DNA of 8,978 nt from an uncultured Bacteroides sp. (GCA_958453305.1 CAUDXH010000036.1:1-8978); one strand, 5' to 3'; positions 1 through 6,411 are shown, numbered from the stretch's first letter. Numbers and translations: made by a program. The notes: a model not told the origin generated them from the letters alone.

Positions 1-3
1 ATT

Positions 4-54
4 TTATTTACTGCCAGAGCCGCTTAGGCTTGGCGAATTTTTAACGAACTATTG
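4..54 (+). repeat. Left arm of a 51-bp perfect terminal inverted repeat
   Basis: Bases 4-54 are identical over all 51 positions to the reverse complement of 8928-8978, the last bases of the window. The match ends sharply: after base 54 the left side continues AAGTT, while the right side (read on the minus strand) continues TATAG. The arm holds a GC-rich hairpin (13-34) followed by GAATTTTT. No transposase or recombinase gene is visible. The likely identities are the end of an insertion sequence or other dispersed repeat lying mostly outside the window, or a recombination site. The perfect identity is seen directly; the identity of the element is inference. Confidence 0.9.
13..42 (+). terminator. 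Terminator-like hairpin inside the left repeat arm
   Basis: GCCA(G)AGCC at 13-21 pairs with GGCTTGGC at 27-34, giving 8 base pairs with one bulged G and a GCTTA loop. GAATTTTT follows. On the plus strand this resembles an intrinsic terminator pointing into the window, which would stop transcription entering from the left before the YitT gene. The same hairpin occurs inverted in the right arm. It could instead be a structural feature of a mobile-element end. Confidence 0.45.
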
Positions 55-166
55 AAGTTATAGAAATAGAATTAATTTGTGGTAAAGATACGCTTTTCTT
101 TGATATATTCCTTTATTTTTCCATAAAATGTTTTTCGGGATTGTAGTAGGATTAATGATTAATTGG

Positions 167-174
167 TATATTTG
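167..174 (+). promoter_or_regulatory. Bacteroides-type -7 element for the YitT-family gene
   Basis: TATATTTG is a perfect match to the Bacteroides -7 consensus TAnnTTTG and starts 36 bases before the ATG at 203. No good TTTG -33 element sits at the usual distance; only a TTG at 141-143 is near. The predicted start of transcription, near 180, lies downstream of an alternative in-frame ATG at 128, which supports the start at 203. Confidence 0.5.
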
Positions 175-202
175 CTGTATAAAAATAGAAATTGAAAAAC
201 AT

Positions 203-1165
203 ATGGTTCAGGTTTTATCTTCTTGGCTGAAGATAGTATTGGGTTGTACTATTTTGGCAGCGGGATTTGTATTTTTCATTAATCCTTATAACATTGTGCC
301 CGGTGGAGTTTACGGGGCGAGTATTGTGCTTCATAACCTGTTTCCTTCGGTACAGGTGGGTACTTTCGGGTATATGTTTGATATTCCCCTGTTAATTCTT
401 TCTGTACTGCTGTTGGGCGCAAAGCTGGGGGCGCGCACGATTGTAGCTGCGCTTCTGACCCCTTTGATTATGAACTTGATATCCCTTTGGGCTTATCCTA
501 CCGAAGAGGCTTTGGAGCGTCTAGATCCGTCTTTGCTTCTTGGAGGAATGATGGATATGTCTGATCATCTGATGCTTACATCTATTATAGGAGCAACAGT
601 AATCGGGGTGGGTACCGGCATCGTTATACGCAGTCAGGCCACTACCGGAGGAAGCGATATTGTGGGCATGTTGTTGCAGAAATATTGTCATATCCGCTTT
701 TCTACGGCTATTCTGATGGTGGATGCCATAGTGCTAGGCTTCGGATTGTTGGTTATTGGTTTCGGTTTGGGAAGTGCAGATGATAATACAACTCCTTCCT
801 GGCATCTGTCTTTCTACTCGCTGATTTCTATTTTTGTCATATCTCGGGTGATTGCTTATGTCATTAACGGGGAAAAGAACGACAAACTCATGTTTGTAAT
901 CAGTGAAAAAGGACTTCCTGAACTTCGGAAATACATTCTTGAAGACTTGGATAGAACGGGAACTTGTATAAAGAGCAGTGGTCTTTATACGGGGAAGGAA
1001 AAAGAAATGCTGTTTCTAGTGGTAAGTTATAAAGAGGTAAACGGGTTGAAGATAAAGATAAAAGAGGTTGATCCGCGTGCTTTTGTTGTTGTGACCGATG
1101 CATATGACACCTATGGAGAAGGCTGGAAGCAACTCCCCTCAGAGAATGAGCTGAACCCGGAGTAG
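203..1165 (+). CDS. YitT family membrane protein with DUF2179 domain
   Basis: This 320-residue protein has a multi-span membrane region followed by a soluble C-terminal domain. Hydrophobic segments lie at about residues 10-28, 57-73, 78-98, 122-144, 168-190 and 205-222. A GGSDIVGMLLQK stretch (149-160) is typical of YitT proteins. Residues 227-307 match the DUF2179 pattern, with SSGLYTGKEKEML near 258-270, DPRAF (290-294) and GEGW (305-308). YitT/DUF2179 proteins are inner-membrane proteins of unknown substrate, so no transport role is assigned. The reading frame extends upstream to an ATG at 128, but those 25 extra residues overlap a -7 element (167-174) and add a Cys/Ile-rich stretch before the usual family start, so ATG 203 is preferred. 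The gene appears monocistronic; pfp has its own promoter 176 bases downstream. Confidence 0.88.
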   Translation: MVQVLSSWLKIVLGCTILAAGFVFFINPYNIVPGGVYGASIVLHNLFPSVQVGTFGYMFDIPLLILSVLLLGAKLGARTIVAALLTPLIMNLISLWAYPTEEALERLDPSLLLGGMMDMSDHLMLTSIIGATVIGVGTGIVIRSQATTGGSDIVGMLLQKYCHIRFSTAILMVDAIVLGFGLLVIGFGLGSADDNTTPSWHLSFYSLISIFVISRVIAYVINGEKNDKLMFVISEKGLPELRKYILEDLDRTGTCIKSSGLYTGKEKEMLFLVVSYKEVNGLKIKIKEVDPRAFVVVTDAYDTYGEGWKQLPSENELNPE

Positions 1166-1264
1166 GAAAGGAACTGAACAGATTCTTTTCATCTCTTTCC
1201 GGTGGGAGAACGTGGCTTTGTAATCAAGAGAGGAGCAGATAAATAGAGAAAGTTGGGCTGTTTC

Positions 1265-1291
1265 TTTCGTATTTCCGAAAAAAATACGAAA
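1265..1291. promoter_or_regulatory. 10-bp palindrome abutting the pfp promoter (operator-like)
   Basis: TTTCGTATTT (1265-1274) and AAATACGAAA (1282-1291) are perfect inverted repeats around a 7-base CCGAAAA centre. The right half ends directly against the TTTG (1292-1295) proposed as the pfp -33 element. The position suits a site for a dimeric regulator. It lacks the GC-rich stem and T-tract of an intrinsic terminator, though a weak terminator for the YitT gene is an alternative. The symmetry is seen directly; regulatory function is inference. Confidence 0.4.
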
Positions 1292-1322
1292 TTTGCACCA
1301 AACGGATTTTTATTTATACAAC
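1292..1322 (+). promoter_or_regulatory. Candidate pfp promoter
   Basis: A TTTG -33 element (1292-1295) is followed, after 19 bases, by TATACAAC (1315-1322), which keeps only the TA of the TAnnTTTG -7 consensus. Transcription would start shortly before the ATG at 1342, giving a short AT-rich leader. The -33 match and spacing are good and the -7 match is poor. Confidence 0.4.
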
Positions 1323-1341
1323 CTATATAAATAGTAAAATT

Positions 1342-2985
1342 ATGACAAAAAGTGCATTACAAATTGCAAGAGCTGCTTATCAGCCAAAATTACCTAAAGC
1401 CCTGAAGGGTGCTGTAAAGGTACAGGAAGGAGAAGCTACTCAGTCGGTTGCTGACCAAGAAGCTATCCAGAAATTGTTCCCTAACACCTACGGCATGCCG
1501 TTGATTAAATTCGTGGAAGGAGAAGAAAAAGAATACGCTCCGTTGAATGTGGGCGTTATTTTGTCTGGTGGTCAAGCTCCGGGCGGACATAACGTGATTT
1601 CAGGTCTGTTCGATGGAATCAAGAAATTGAATCCTGCTAACAAGCTGTACGGATTTATCTTGGGTCCTGGCGGTTTGGTTGACCATAACTATAAAGAACT
1701 GACTGCTGATATCATTGACGAATACCGTAACACAGGTGGTTTCGACATCATTGGTTCAGGACGTACCAAATTGGAAAAAGAAGACCAGTTTGAAAAAGGA
1801 TATGAAATTCTGAAAGAATTAGGTATTAAAGCTTTGGTTATCATCGGTGGTGACGACTCTAACACCAATGCTTGTGTATTGGCTGAATATTATGCAGCTA
1901 AGAACTATGGCATTCAGGTAATCGGCTGTCCGAAGACAATCGACGGTGACTTGAAGAATGAAATGATTGAAACTTCATTCGGTTTCGATACTGCTTGTAA
2001 GACATACTCAGAAGTAATCGGTAACATTGAACGTGACTGTAACTCTGCTCGCAAGTACTGGCACTTCATTAAGTTGATGGGCCGTTCTGCTTCTCACATC
2101 GCTTTGGAATGTGCATTGCAGACTCAGCCTAACGTTTGTATCATCTCAGAAGAAGTTGAGGCTAAGAACATGTCTTTGGACGATGTAGTTACTTACATTG
2201 CTCAGGCTGTTGCTGACCGTGCTGCTGCTGGTAACAACTTCGGAACTGTGTTGATTCCGGAAGGTTTGATCGAATTCATCCCTGCAATGAAGAGTCTGAT
2301 TGCTGAACTGAACGACTTCTTGGCTGCAAACGGTGAAGAATTCAACAGTATCAAACGTTCAAAACAGCGTGATTATATCATCAGCAAGCTGTCTGCTGAA
2401 AACTCAGCTATCTATGCTTCATTGCCTGAAGGTGTAGCTCGTCAGCTTTCATTAGACCGTGACCCGCACGGAAACGTTCAGGTTTCATTGATTGAAACTG
2501 AAAAACTGTTGTCTGAAATGGTTGCTACCAAGTTGGCTCAGTGGAAAGAAGAAGGTAAGTTTGTAGGCAAATTTGCTGCTCAGCACCACTTCTTCGGTTA
2601 TGAAGGACGTTGCGCTGCTCCTTCTAACTTCGATGCAGATTATTGCTACTCATTGGGTTACACAGCTTCTATGTTGATAGCTAACGGTAAGACTGGTTAT
2701 ATGTCATCAGTACGTAACACTACTGCTCCGGCTGAAGAATGGATTGCAGGCGGTGTGCCTATTACAATGATGATGAACATGGAACGTCGTCACGGTGAAA
2801 TGAAACCGGTTATCCAGAAAGCGTTGGTAAGACTGGATGGAGCTCCGTTCAAGGCATTTGCTGCTGTTCGTGATACATGGGCAAAAGAAACTTCATACGT
2901 TTATCCGGGTCCGATTCAGTACTTCGGTCCTACAGAAGTATGTGATCAGCCGACTAAAACTTTGCAGTTGGAACAATCTAAATAA
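1342..2985 (+). CDS. pfp: Diphosphate--fructose-6-phosphate 1-phosphotransferase (PPi-PFK)
   Basis: This 547-residue cytoplasmic enzyme interconverts fructose 6-phosphate and fructose 1,6-bisphosphate using pyrophosphate instead of ATP. It belongs to the long PFP class found in Bacteroidetes and plants. Visible motifs are the phosphate-binding GGQAPGGHN (76-84), GGDDSNTNA (169-177; the second Asp is characteristic of PPi-dependent enzymes), the catalytic and sugar-binding PKTIDGDLK (197-205), MGRSASH (246-252) and GYEGR (419-423). Full length is typical of the class and no key motif is missing. The ATG at 1342 follows an AT-rich leader without a clear Shine-Dalgarno. Codon choice is strongly biased (GAA, GGT, CGT, AAC, TTC), unlike the neighbouring genes, which fits a highly expressed glycolytic gene. 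A palindrome upstream may control it, and an 11-bp-stem hairpin ends the transcript. Confidence 0.97.
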   Translation: MTKSALQIARAAYQPKLPKALKGAVKVQEGEATQSVADQEAIQKLFPNTYGMPLIKFVEGEEKEYAPLNVGVILSGGQAPGGHNVISGLFDGIKKLNPANKLYGFILGPGGLVDHNYKELTADIIDEYRNTGGFDIIGSGRTKLEKEDQFEKGYEILKELGIKALVIIGGDDSNTNACVLAEYYAAKNYGIQVIGCPKTIDGDLKNEMIETSFGFDTACKTYSEVIGNIERDCNSARKYWHFIKLMGRSASHIALECALQTQPNVCIISEEVEAKNMSLDDVVTYIAQAVADRAAAGNNFGTVLIPEGLIEFIPAMKSLIAELNDFLAANGEEFNSIKRSKQRDYIISKLSAENSAIYASLPEGVARQLSLDRDPHGNVQVSLIETEKLLSEMVATKLAQWKEEGKFVGKFAAQHHFFGYEGRCAAPSNFDADYCYSLGYTASMLIANGKTGYMSSVRNTTAPAEEWIAGGVPITMMMNMERRHGEMKPVIQKALVRLDGAPFKAFAAVRDTWAKETSYVYPGPIQYFGPTEVCDQPTKTLQLEQSK

Positions 2986-3010
2986 TATTCAGTCATATCA
3001 TGATGAACAA

Positions 3011-3042
3011 AGGTGTATCAGCATAAACTGATACACCTCTTT
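3011..3042 (+). terminator. Intrinsic terminator after pfp
   Basis: AGGTGTATCAG (3011-3021) pairs perfectly with CTGATACACCT (3028-3038) around a CATAAA loop, followed by CTTT. It lies 25 bases after the pfp stop codon. The T-tract is short, but the stem is a perfect 11 bp. Confidence 0.8.
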
Positions 3043-3070
3043 AAGCGGTCATGTTATGCTACCTATTATG

Positions 3071-3121
3071 AAGAATCTGGTAAATGTCGGTTTGGATATT
3101 GCCAGATTCTTTGTTTTGTTT
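3071..3121 (+). terminator. Second, longer hairpin with T-rich tail between pfp and the lysozyme gene
   Basis: AAGAATCTGG (3071-3080) pairs with CCAGATTCTT (3102-3111). The loop can pair further (AATGTC 3083-3088 with GATATT 3095-3100, one G-U), leaving a GGTTTG loop and a bulged A. TGTTTTGTTT follows. It may be a back-up terminator for pfp or the terminator of a short unannotated RNA starting after 3042. No open reading frame accompanies it. Confidence 0.55.
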
Positions 3122-3151
3122 GTAATTCGATACCCCGTATTATTATATACG
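3119..3151 (+). promoter_or_regulatory. Candidate promoter of the GH25 lysozyme gene
   Basis: TTTG (3119-3122) lies 21 bases before TATATACG (3144-3151), a 4-of-6 match to TAnnTTTG. The -7 element begins 36 bases before the ATG at 3180, the same distance as for the YitT gene. The -33 element overlaps the T-rich tail of the preceding hairpin. A short CGTAT/ATACG symmetry (3136-3140, 3147-3151) overlaps the -7 region. Confidence 0.4.
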
Positions 3152-3179
3152 TAACCTCTTTCTTTTTTAAAGTAAATTT

Positions 3180-4115
3180 ATGGCAAAACAGCCTCCCATA
3201 TCGGCAGCGAACCGTCCCCGTAGGGCGGGAGCAAAATCGCAGGCTGCCGGCCGGAAAACTTCGGCAACAGGAAAGAAACGCAATGAAAAAAAACCGGAGC
3301 AAGGTAAAAAGGAGTTTCCTTCATGGTTTTATTATGTTGCTATGGGGGCAGTAGCTGTTGTTTTTACTATCTTCTTTTACTATTTCTTTATCCGTCCGTA
3401 TGCGTATCGCTGGAAACCTTGTTCGGGGCTGAAAGCTTATGGAGTATGTCTCCCTTATGGTTATAAAGTTCATGGCTTTGACATTTCTCATCATCAGGAA
3501 AATATTAATTGGGCAGAGCTGAGTCAAGTCAAAAAGACCCCTTTTCCTGTGCGTTTTGTGTTTATCAAGGCTTCTGAAGGAGGCGATTTCAATGATTCTG
3601 CTTTTCAGGAAAACTTTGAGCAGGCGCGTAAATATGGATTCATCCGGGGGGCTTATCATTTTTACAATCCCAAGACAGATGCTTTGCGTCAGGCCGATTT
3701 CTTTATCCGTACCGTAAAGTTGGAACCGGGAGATTTACCGCCGGTATTGGATATAGAGAAGAAAGGGAAGGATATTGAAAAGTTGCGCCGTGATTTGAAA
3801 ATATGGCTCGACAGAATAGAAAGTTATTATCATGTAAAACCTATTCTTTATACCTCCTATAAGTTTAAGACCCGCTATTTGAATGATTCGGTTTTTAACT
3901 CTTATCCTTATTGGATTGCTCATTACTATGTTGATTCGGTGGAATATAGAGGAGAATGGAAATTCTGGCAGCATACAGATGCCGGTACCTTGCCGGGTAT
4001 AAGAAAACAGGTCGATTTGAACGTTTTTAACGGCAGTATAGAGGAACTCGAAGAAATGACAGTCCGCCCTCTTTTGCAAGATTCGATAAAGAACAGGCCC
4101 AAAAAAACGCTTTGA
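3180..4115 (+). CDS. Membrane-anchored GH25 family lysozyme (N,O-diacetylmuramidase)
   Basis: This 311-residue predicted peptidoglycan hydrolase cleaves the beta-1,4 bond between N-acetylmuramic acid and N-acetylglucosamine. Residues 1-48 are strongly basic (14 Lys/Arg against 3 Glu) and lack a signal-peptidase site. One hydrophobic segment (about 49-71) then gives a type II anchor placing the catalytic domain in the periplasm. The GH25 domain runs from about 97 to 285: GFDISHHQ (99-106), KASEG (130-134), RGAYHFY (156-162), the catalytic pair in VLDIE (D191, E193), YWIAHY near 244-249, FWQH (262-265) and DLNVF (279-283). All expected catalytic residues are present. The ATG at 3180 follows a plausible promoter. 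The final codons (KKTL, stop) lie inside the left arm of the downstream terminator. A role in cell-wall remodelling is inferred; phage lysozymes share the fold, but no phage genes are nearby. Confidence 0.93.
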   Translation: MAKQPPISAANRPRRAGAKSQAAGRKTSATGKKRNEKKPEQGKKEFPSWFYYVAMGAVAVVFTIFFYYFFIRPYAYRWKPCSGLKAYGVCLPYGYKVHGFDISHHQENINWAELSQVKKTPFPVRFVFIKASEGGDFNDSAFQENFEQARKYGFIRGAYHFYNPKTDALRQADFFIRTVKLEPGDLPPVLDIEKKGKDIEKLRRDLKIWLDRIESYYHVKPILYTSYKFKTRYLNDSVFNSYPYWIAHYYVDSVEYRGEWKFWQHTDAGTLPGIRKQVDLNVFNGSIEELEEMTVRPLLQDSIKNRPKKTL

Positions 4116-4147
4116 CATTCTAATGAGGATGTCGAAGCGTTTTTTTT
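4101..4147. terminator. Bidirectional terminator between the GH25 gene and prmA
   Basis: The A7-CGCTTTGACAT arm (4101-4118) pairs with ATGTCGAAGCG-T7 (4129-4146) over 18 pairs with one T-G wobble and a 10-base loop. T-tracts follow on both strands, so it can stop the plus-strand lysozyme transcript and the minus-strand prmA transcript. The lysozyme stop codon (4113-4115) lies inside the left arm. Confidence 0.88.
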
Positions 4148-4151
4148 AAAC

Positions 4152-4189
4152 GTCTTGACGTCTTCGAAAAAGCGTCAAGACATTTTTTT
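4152..4189 (+). terminator. Second terminator hairpin downstream of the GH25 gene
   Basis: GTCTTGACG (4152-4160) pairs perfectly with CGTCAAGAC (4173-4181) around a 12-base loop, followed by ATTTTTTT (4182-4189). The T-tract runs to the first base of the prmA stop triplet. It acts mainly on the plus strand, because on the minus strand the hairpin is followed by GTTTAAAA. Its left arm resembles that of the preceding hairpin (AAACGTCTTGACG against AAACGCTTTGACA). Confidence 0.75.
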
Positions 4190-5034
4190 CATTTCATAAT
4201 CAGTTTAACTGCAGCCCAGTTGTTTTTCTCCCGGTAGTGGACAAACTCCATACCTAAGCTTTCTGCTTTTTCTCGGATAGCCTGGATGTCTTGTACGTAA
4301 AATCCACTCATATAGATTTCAGAACCACTATGCATACAATTGGCATAGGCAGCCATATCGTTTAACAGAATATTGCGGTTGATATTGGCAATAATTACGT
4401 CAAAAGGCTTTTTGTCAGCCAGTAAGGACGCATCTCCCAGTTCAACTGTGATGTTGTCGATATGATTCAGCTTGATGTTGTCACGTGAATTGTTTACACA
4501 CCAGTCGTCTATGTCAATGGCGGTAACCGGATTGGCTCCACGCATACTTGCCAAGATGGCAAGGATAGAGGTTCCGCATCCCATATCAAGAACCGATTTT
4601 CCTTTTAAGTCGGCATCCAAGAGTTCCCCTAAAATCGAGCTGGTTGTTTCATGATGTCCGGTTCCGAACGCCATTTGCGGGTTAATGACAATATCATATT
4701 CGGCTTCCGGATAATCTTTATGGAAGGTGCTGTGTATCACGCAACGGTTTTCGATGACAATGGGTTGGAAAAAATTCTTTTCCCATTCCTCATTCCAGTT
4801 TTTATCTTCCGGTTCACGGATGACGTATGATATTTCAGTGTCGGGAATGGGGAAATCAGCCAACACGGTCTTTAAAGCCTCTTCATCGAACAAGGTTTGC
4901 TGAACATAGGCTTGCAGCCCACCTTCGCATTCCACAAAGCTTTCAAATCCGACTTCTGCAGTAAGTGCAGAGAGCACATCGGTTATAATTTCATTACAAG
5001 GCTGTGCAGTAAAAGTTACTTCGAAGTATTTCAT
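4189..5034 (-). CDS. prmA: Ribosomal protein L11 methyltransferase
   Basis: This 281-residue cytoplasmic enzyme transfers methyl groups from S-adenosylmethionine to ribosomal protein L11. An N-terminal substrate-recognition region contains DKNWNEEWEKNF (77-88) and is followed by the PrmA signature NPQMAFGTGHHETT (118-131). The Rossmann methyltransferase fold then shows SAM motif I VLDMGCGTSIL (148-158), acidic D174/D176 after strand 2, and ANINRN (216-221). The reading frame extends 13 residues upstream to 5073, but that extension overlaps a perfect -7 element (5061-5068), and PrmA homologues begin with MKY-EVTF, so the ATG at 5032-5034 is chosen. It is slightly shorter than E. coli PrmA (293 aa), mainly in the N-terminal part. 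It converges on the lysozyme gene and diverges from the envelope operon. Confidence 0.95.
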   Translation of the reverse strand: MKYFEVTFTAQPCNEIITDVLSALTAEVGFESFVECEGGLQAYVQQTLFDEEALKTVLADFPIPDTEISYVIREPEDKNWNEEWEKNFFQPIVIENRCVIHSTFHKDYPEAEYDIVINPQMAFGTGHHETTSSILGELLDADLKGKSVLDMGCGTSILAILASMRGANPVTAIDIDDWCVNNSRDNIKLNHIDNITVELGDASLLADKKPFDVIIANINRNILLNDMAAYANCMHSGSEIYMSGFYVQDIQAIREKAESLGMEFVHYREKNNWAAVKLIMK

Positions 5035-5060
5035 AAATAGAAGGGATTCATTAATTTTCG

Positions 5061-5089
5061 CAAATATACTCAAAATAGGGAAAAACTAA
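5061..5089 (-). promoter_or_regulatory. prmA promoter
   Basis: Read on the minus strand, TATATTTG (5068 down to 5061) matches the Bacteroides -7 consensus perfectly and begins 34 bases before the prmA ATG. A weak TTAG (5089-5086), 17 bases upstream, may be the -33 element. The leader would be about 20 bases. Confidence 0.55.
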
Positions 5090-5110
5090 CCTTGAAATAG
5101 AGAATTTATA

Positions 5111-5141
5111 CTTGCAGGAAACGAATAACTTTCTAATTTTG
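5111..5141 (+). promoter_or_regulatory. Promoter of the envelope operon
   Basis: CTTG (5111-5114, 3 of 4 matches to TTTG) and TAATTTTG (5134-5141, a perfect TAnnTTTG) are separated by 19 bases. This is the best complete Bacteroides-type promoter in the window. The -7 element begins 32 bases before the ATG at 5166. Confidence 0.65.
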
Positions 5142-5165
5142 TAATTAAATAAAAAAAGGTTGCTT

Positions 5166-6398
5166 ATGAAAGGTAAAGTATTTGCTTCATTGCTGTTAGC
5201 TTGCCTGCCTTGGCTGGCTATGGCGCAGAGTAATGATGACCTTTATTTCATTCCGAAAAAAGAAAAAAAGACGGAAAAGAAAGAAAAGGTCAGTCTGGCT
5301 CCGGCGAAGGTATCAAATACAGCAGTATATGCTGCTCCGGGATCGGCAGTTGTGGTGAAAGATGCAGCTGGAAGAACTCGTGATGTTGATGAATATAACC
5401 GTCGTTACACCTCACGTGACTATACGTTTTCAGCGGACGACAATACGCTGTATGTTGAAGAAAAACCATCTCATGAACGTGGAGAGTGGGTAAACGGATT
5501 TGAAGGTACGCAAGATGACTATGAGTATGCCATGCGTATCGTGCGTTTCCGCAGCCCGCGCTATGCCATTCCCGTAAGCAGTCCGCTTTATTGGGATGTG
5601 GTTTATGGAGCCTACCCCTCATGGCAATGGAATGTATACGATGACGGATTATATGCTTACGTATTTCCTACCTATACTAATCCGATGTGGTGGGACTGGC
5701 GTTGGTCATGGGGATTCTCCGGTCCTCACTGGAGTTTCAACTGGGGATGGCATTCACCGTGGTATTATAACAGCTGGTATTCTCCCTATTGGTATGGAGG
5801 CTATTGGGGGCATGCATGGCATCATCATCACCATTATTATCATTATGGTCATCACTATCCGCATTACGGATGGGGTGGAAGACATTATTCTTATGGACAC
5901 ACAGACTACCGGTCAAACCGTTACCGGGGAAGCGGCTCCTCTCGTCGCAACTATGTGTCATCAGGAGTACAGGGAAACTCCTCTCGTCCTCAGTATGGAA
6001 ATTCCAGTGTGCGGCGAAATTCCTCTTCAAGCATTGGCAGAGTGGTTCGTTCGAATGAAAATAATCGGATAAACTCTGTACGTCCGTCGGGAACCTCAGG
6101 CAACAGAGGTACTGTGGGTACACGTACTCCGGTAAGGGGAAACAGCTCCGGATATGTACGTCCAAGTACAACGGTTGACCGCAGTGGAAATACGTATAAT
6201 CGTCCGAGCAGTACGCGTCGTAGCAATAATTCATATAATCAGAATACGTCGAGATCTCGCAACAGCTATAACACGCAGCGGAGCACCGGCCGGAGTAGTT
6301 TTTCTTCGGGTAGCGGAAGTTCGTATAACCGCGGTTCGATGGGCGGCGGCAGTACACGGCGCAGCAGTGGAGGCGGCGGAAGCTCACGCAGACGGTAA
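5166..6398 (+). CDS. Secreted His/Trp/Tyr-rich protein with Arg/Ser/Asn/Gly-rich tail, function unknown
   Basis: This 410-residue exported protein has no function I recognise; similar hypothetical proteins are, from memory, found in Bacteroides. A signal peptide (1-20, ending AMA before Q21) is followed by a Lys/Glu-rich segment (31-41), a mixed-composition region to about 170, and a stretch packed with Trp, Tyr and His (about 173-245). Residues 216-245 contain 12 His, including five in a row (219-223). The tail (249-410) is rich in Ser, Arg, Asn and Gly, ends in RRR, and after residue 250 has only two acidic residues (E298, D338). There is no Lys after K100. The ATG at 5166 is preferred over a TTG at 5160, because the extra two codons only precede a normal signal peptide. 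An LLAC at 10-13 is a poor lipobox. The gene is the first of an operon with the FadL-like gene 27 bases downstream. Metal, haem or polyanion binding is possible from composition only. Confidence 0.85.
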   Translation: MKGKVFASLLLACLPWLAMAQSNDDLYFIPKKEKKTEKKEKVSLAPAKVSNTAVYAAPGSAVVVKDAAGRTRDVDEYNRRYTSRDYTFSADDNTLYVEEKPSHERGEWVNGFEGTQDDYEYAMRIVRFRSPRYAIPVSSPLYWDVVYGAYPSWQWNVYDDGLYAYVFPTYTNPMWWDWRWSWGFSGPHWSFNWGWHSPWYYNSWYSPYWYGGYWGHAWHHHHHYYHYGHHYPHYGWGGRHYSYGHTDYRSNRYRGSGSSRRNYVSSGVQGNSSRPQYGNSSVRRNSSSSIGRVVRSNENNRINSVRPSGTSGNRGTVGTRTPVRGNSSGYVRPSTTVDRSGNTYNRPSSTRRSNNSYNQNTSRSRNSYNTQRSTGRSSFSSGSGSSYNRGSMGGGSTRRSSGGGGSSRRR

Positions 6399-6411
6399 AC
6401 ATAAAATGAAT

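Noticed and set aside
3013..3354. Open reading frame of 113 codons upstream of and overlapping the lysozyme gene
   Set aside because: It begins inside the pfp terminator hairpin, runs through a second hairpin and the lysozyme promoter, and shows no recognisable domain.
5160..5165. TTG start two codons upstream of the low-complexity protein
   Set aside because: The ATG at 5166 gives a normal signal peptide with Lys at position 2, and is the more usual start codon.
5193..5204. Possible lipobox (LLAC, residues 10-13) in the signal peptide of the His-rich protein
   Set aside because: It would leave only a 12-residue signal peptide, and a normal signal peptidase I site (AMA before Q21) follows. 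A lipoprotein is less likely, though not excluded.
5815..5870. Tandem-repeat or CRISPR-like appearance of the CAT/CAC-rich tract
   Set aside because: It is codon-level repetition for His and Tyr within an intact reading frame, with no fixed repeat unit or spacers.
5596..6072. Plus-strand frame of 158 codons overlapping the low-complexity gene
   Set aside because: Its Ile/Met runs are a frame-shifted reading of the CAT/CAC and TAT repeats. It has no plausible start signal, and the overlapping frame has a signal peptide and promoter.
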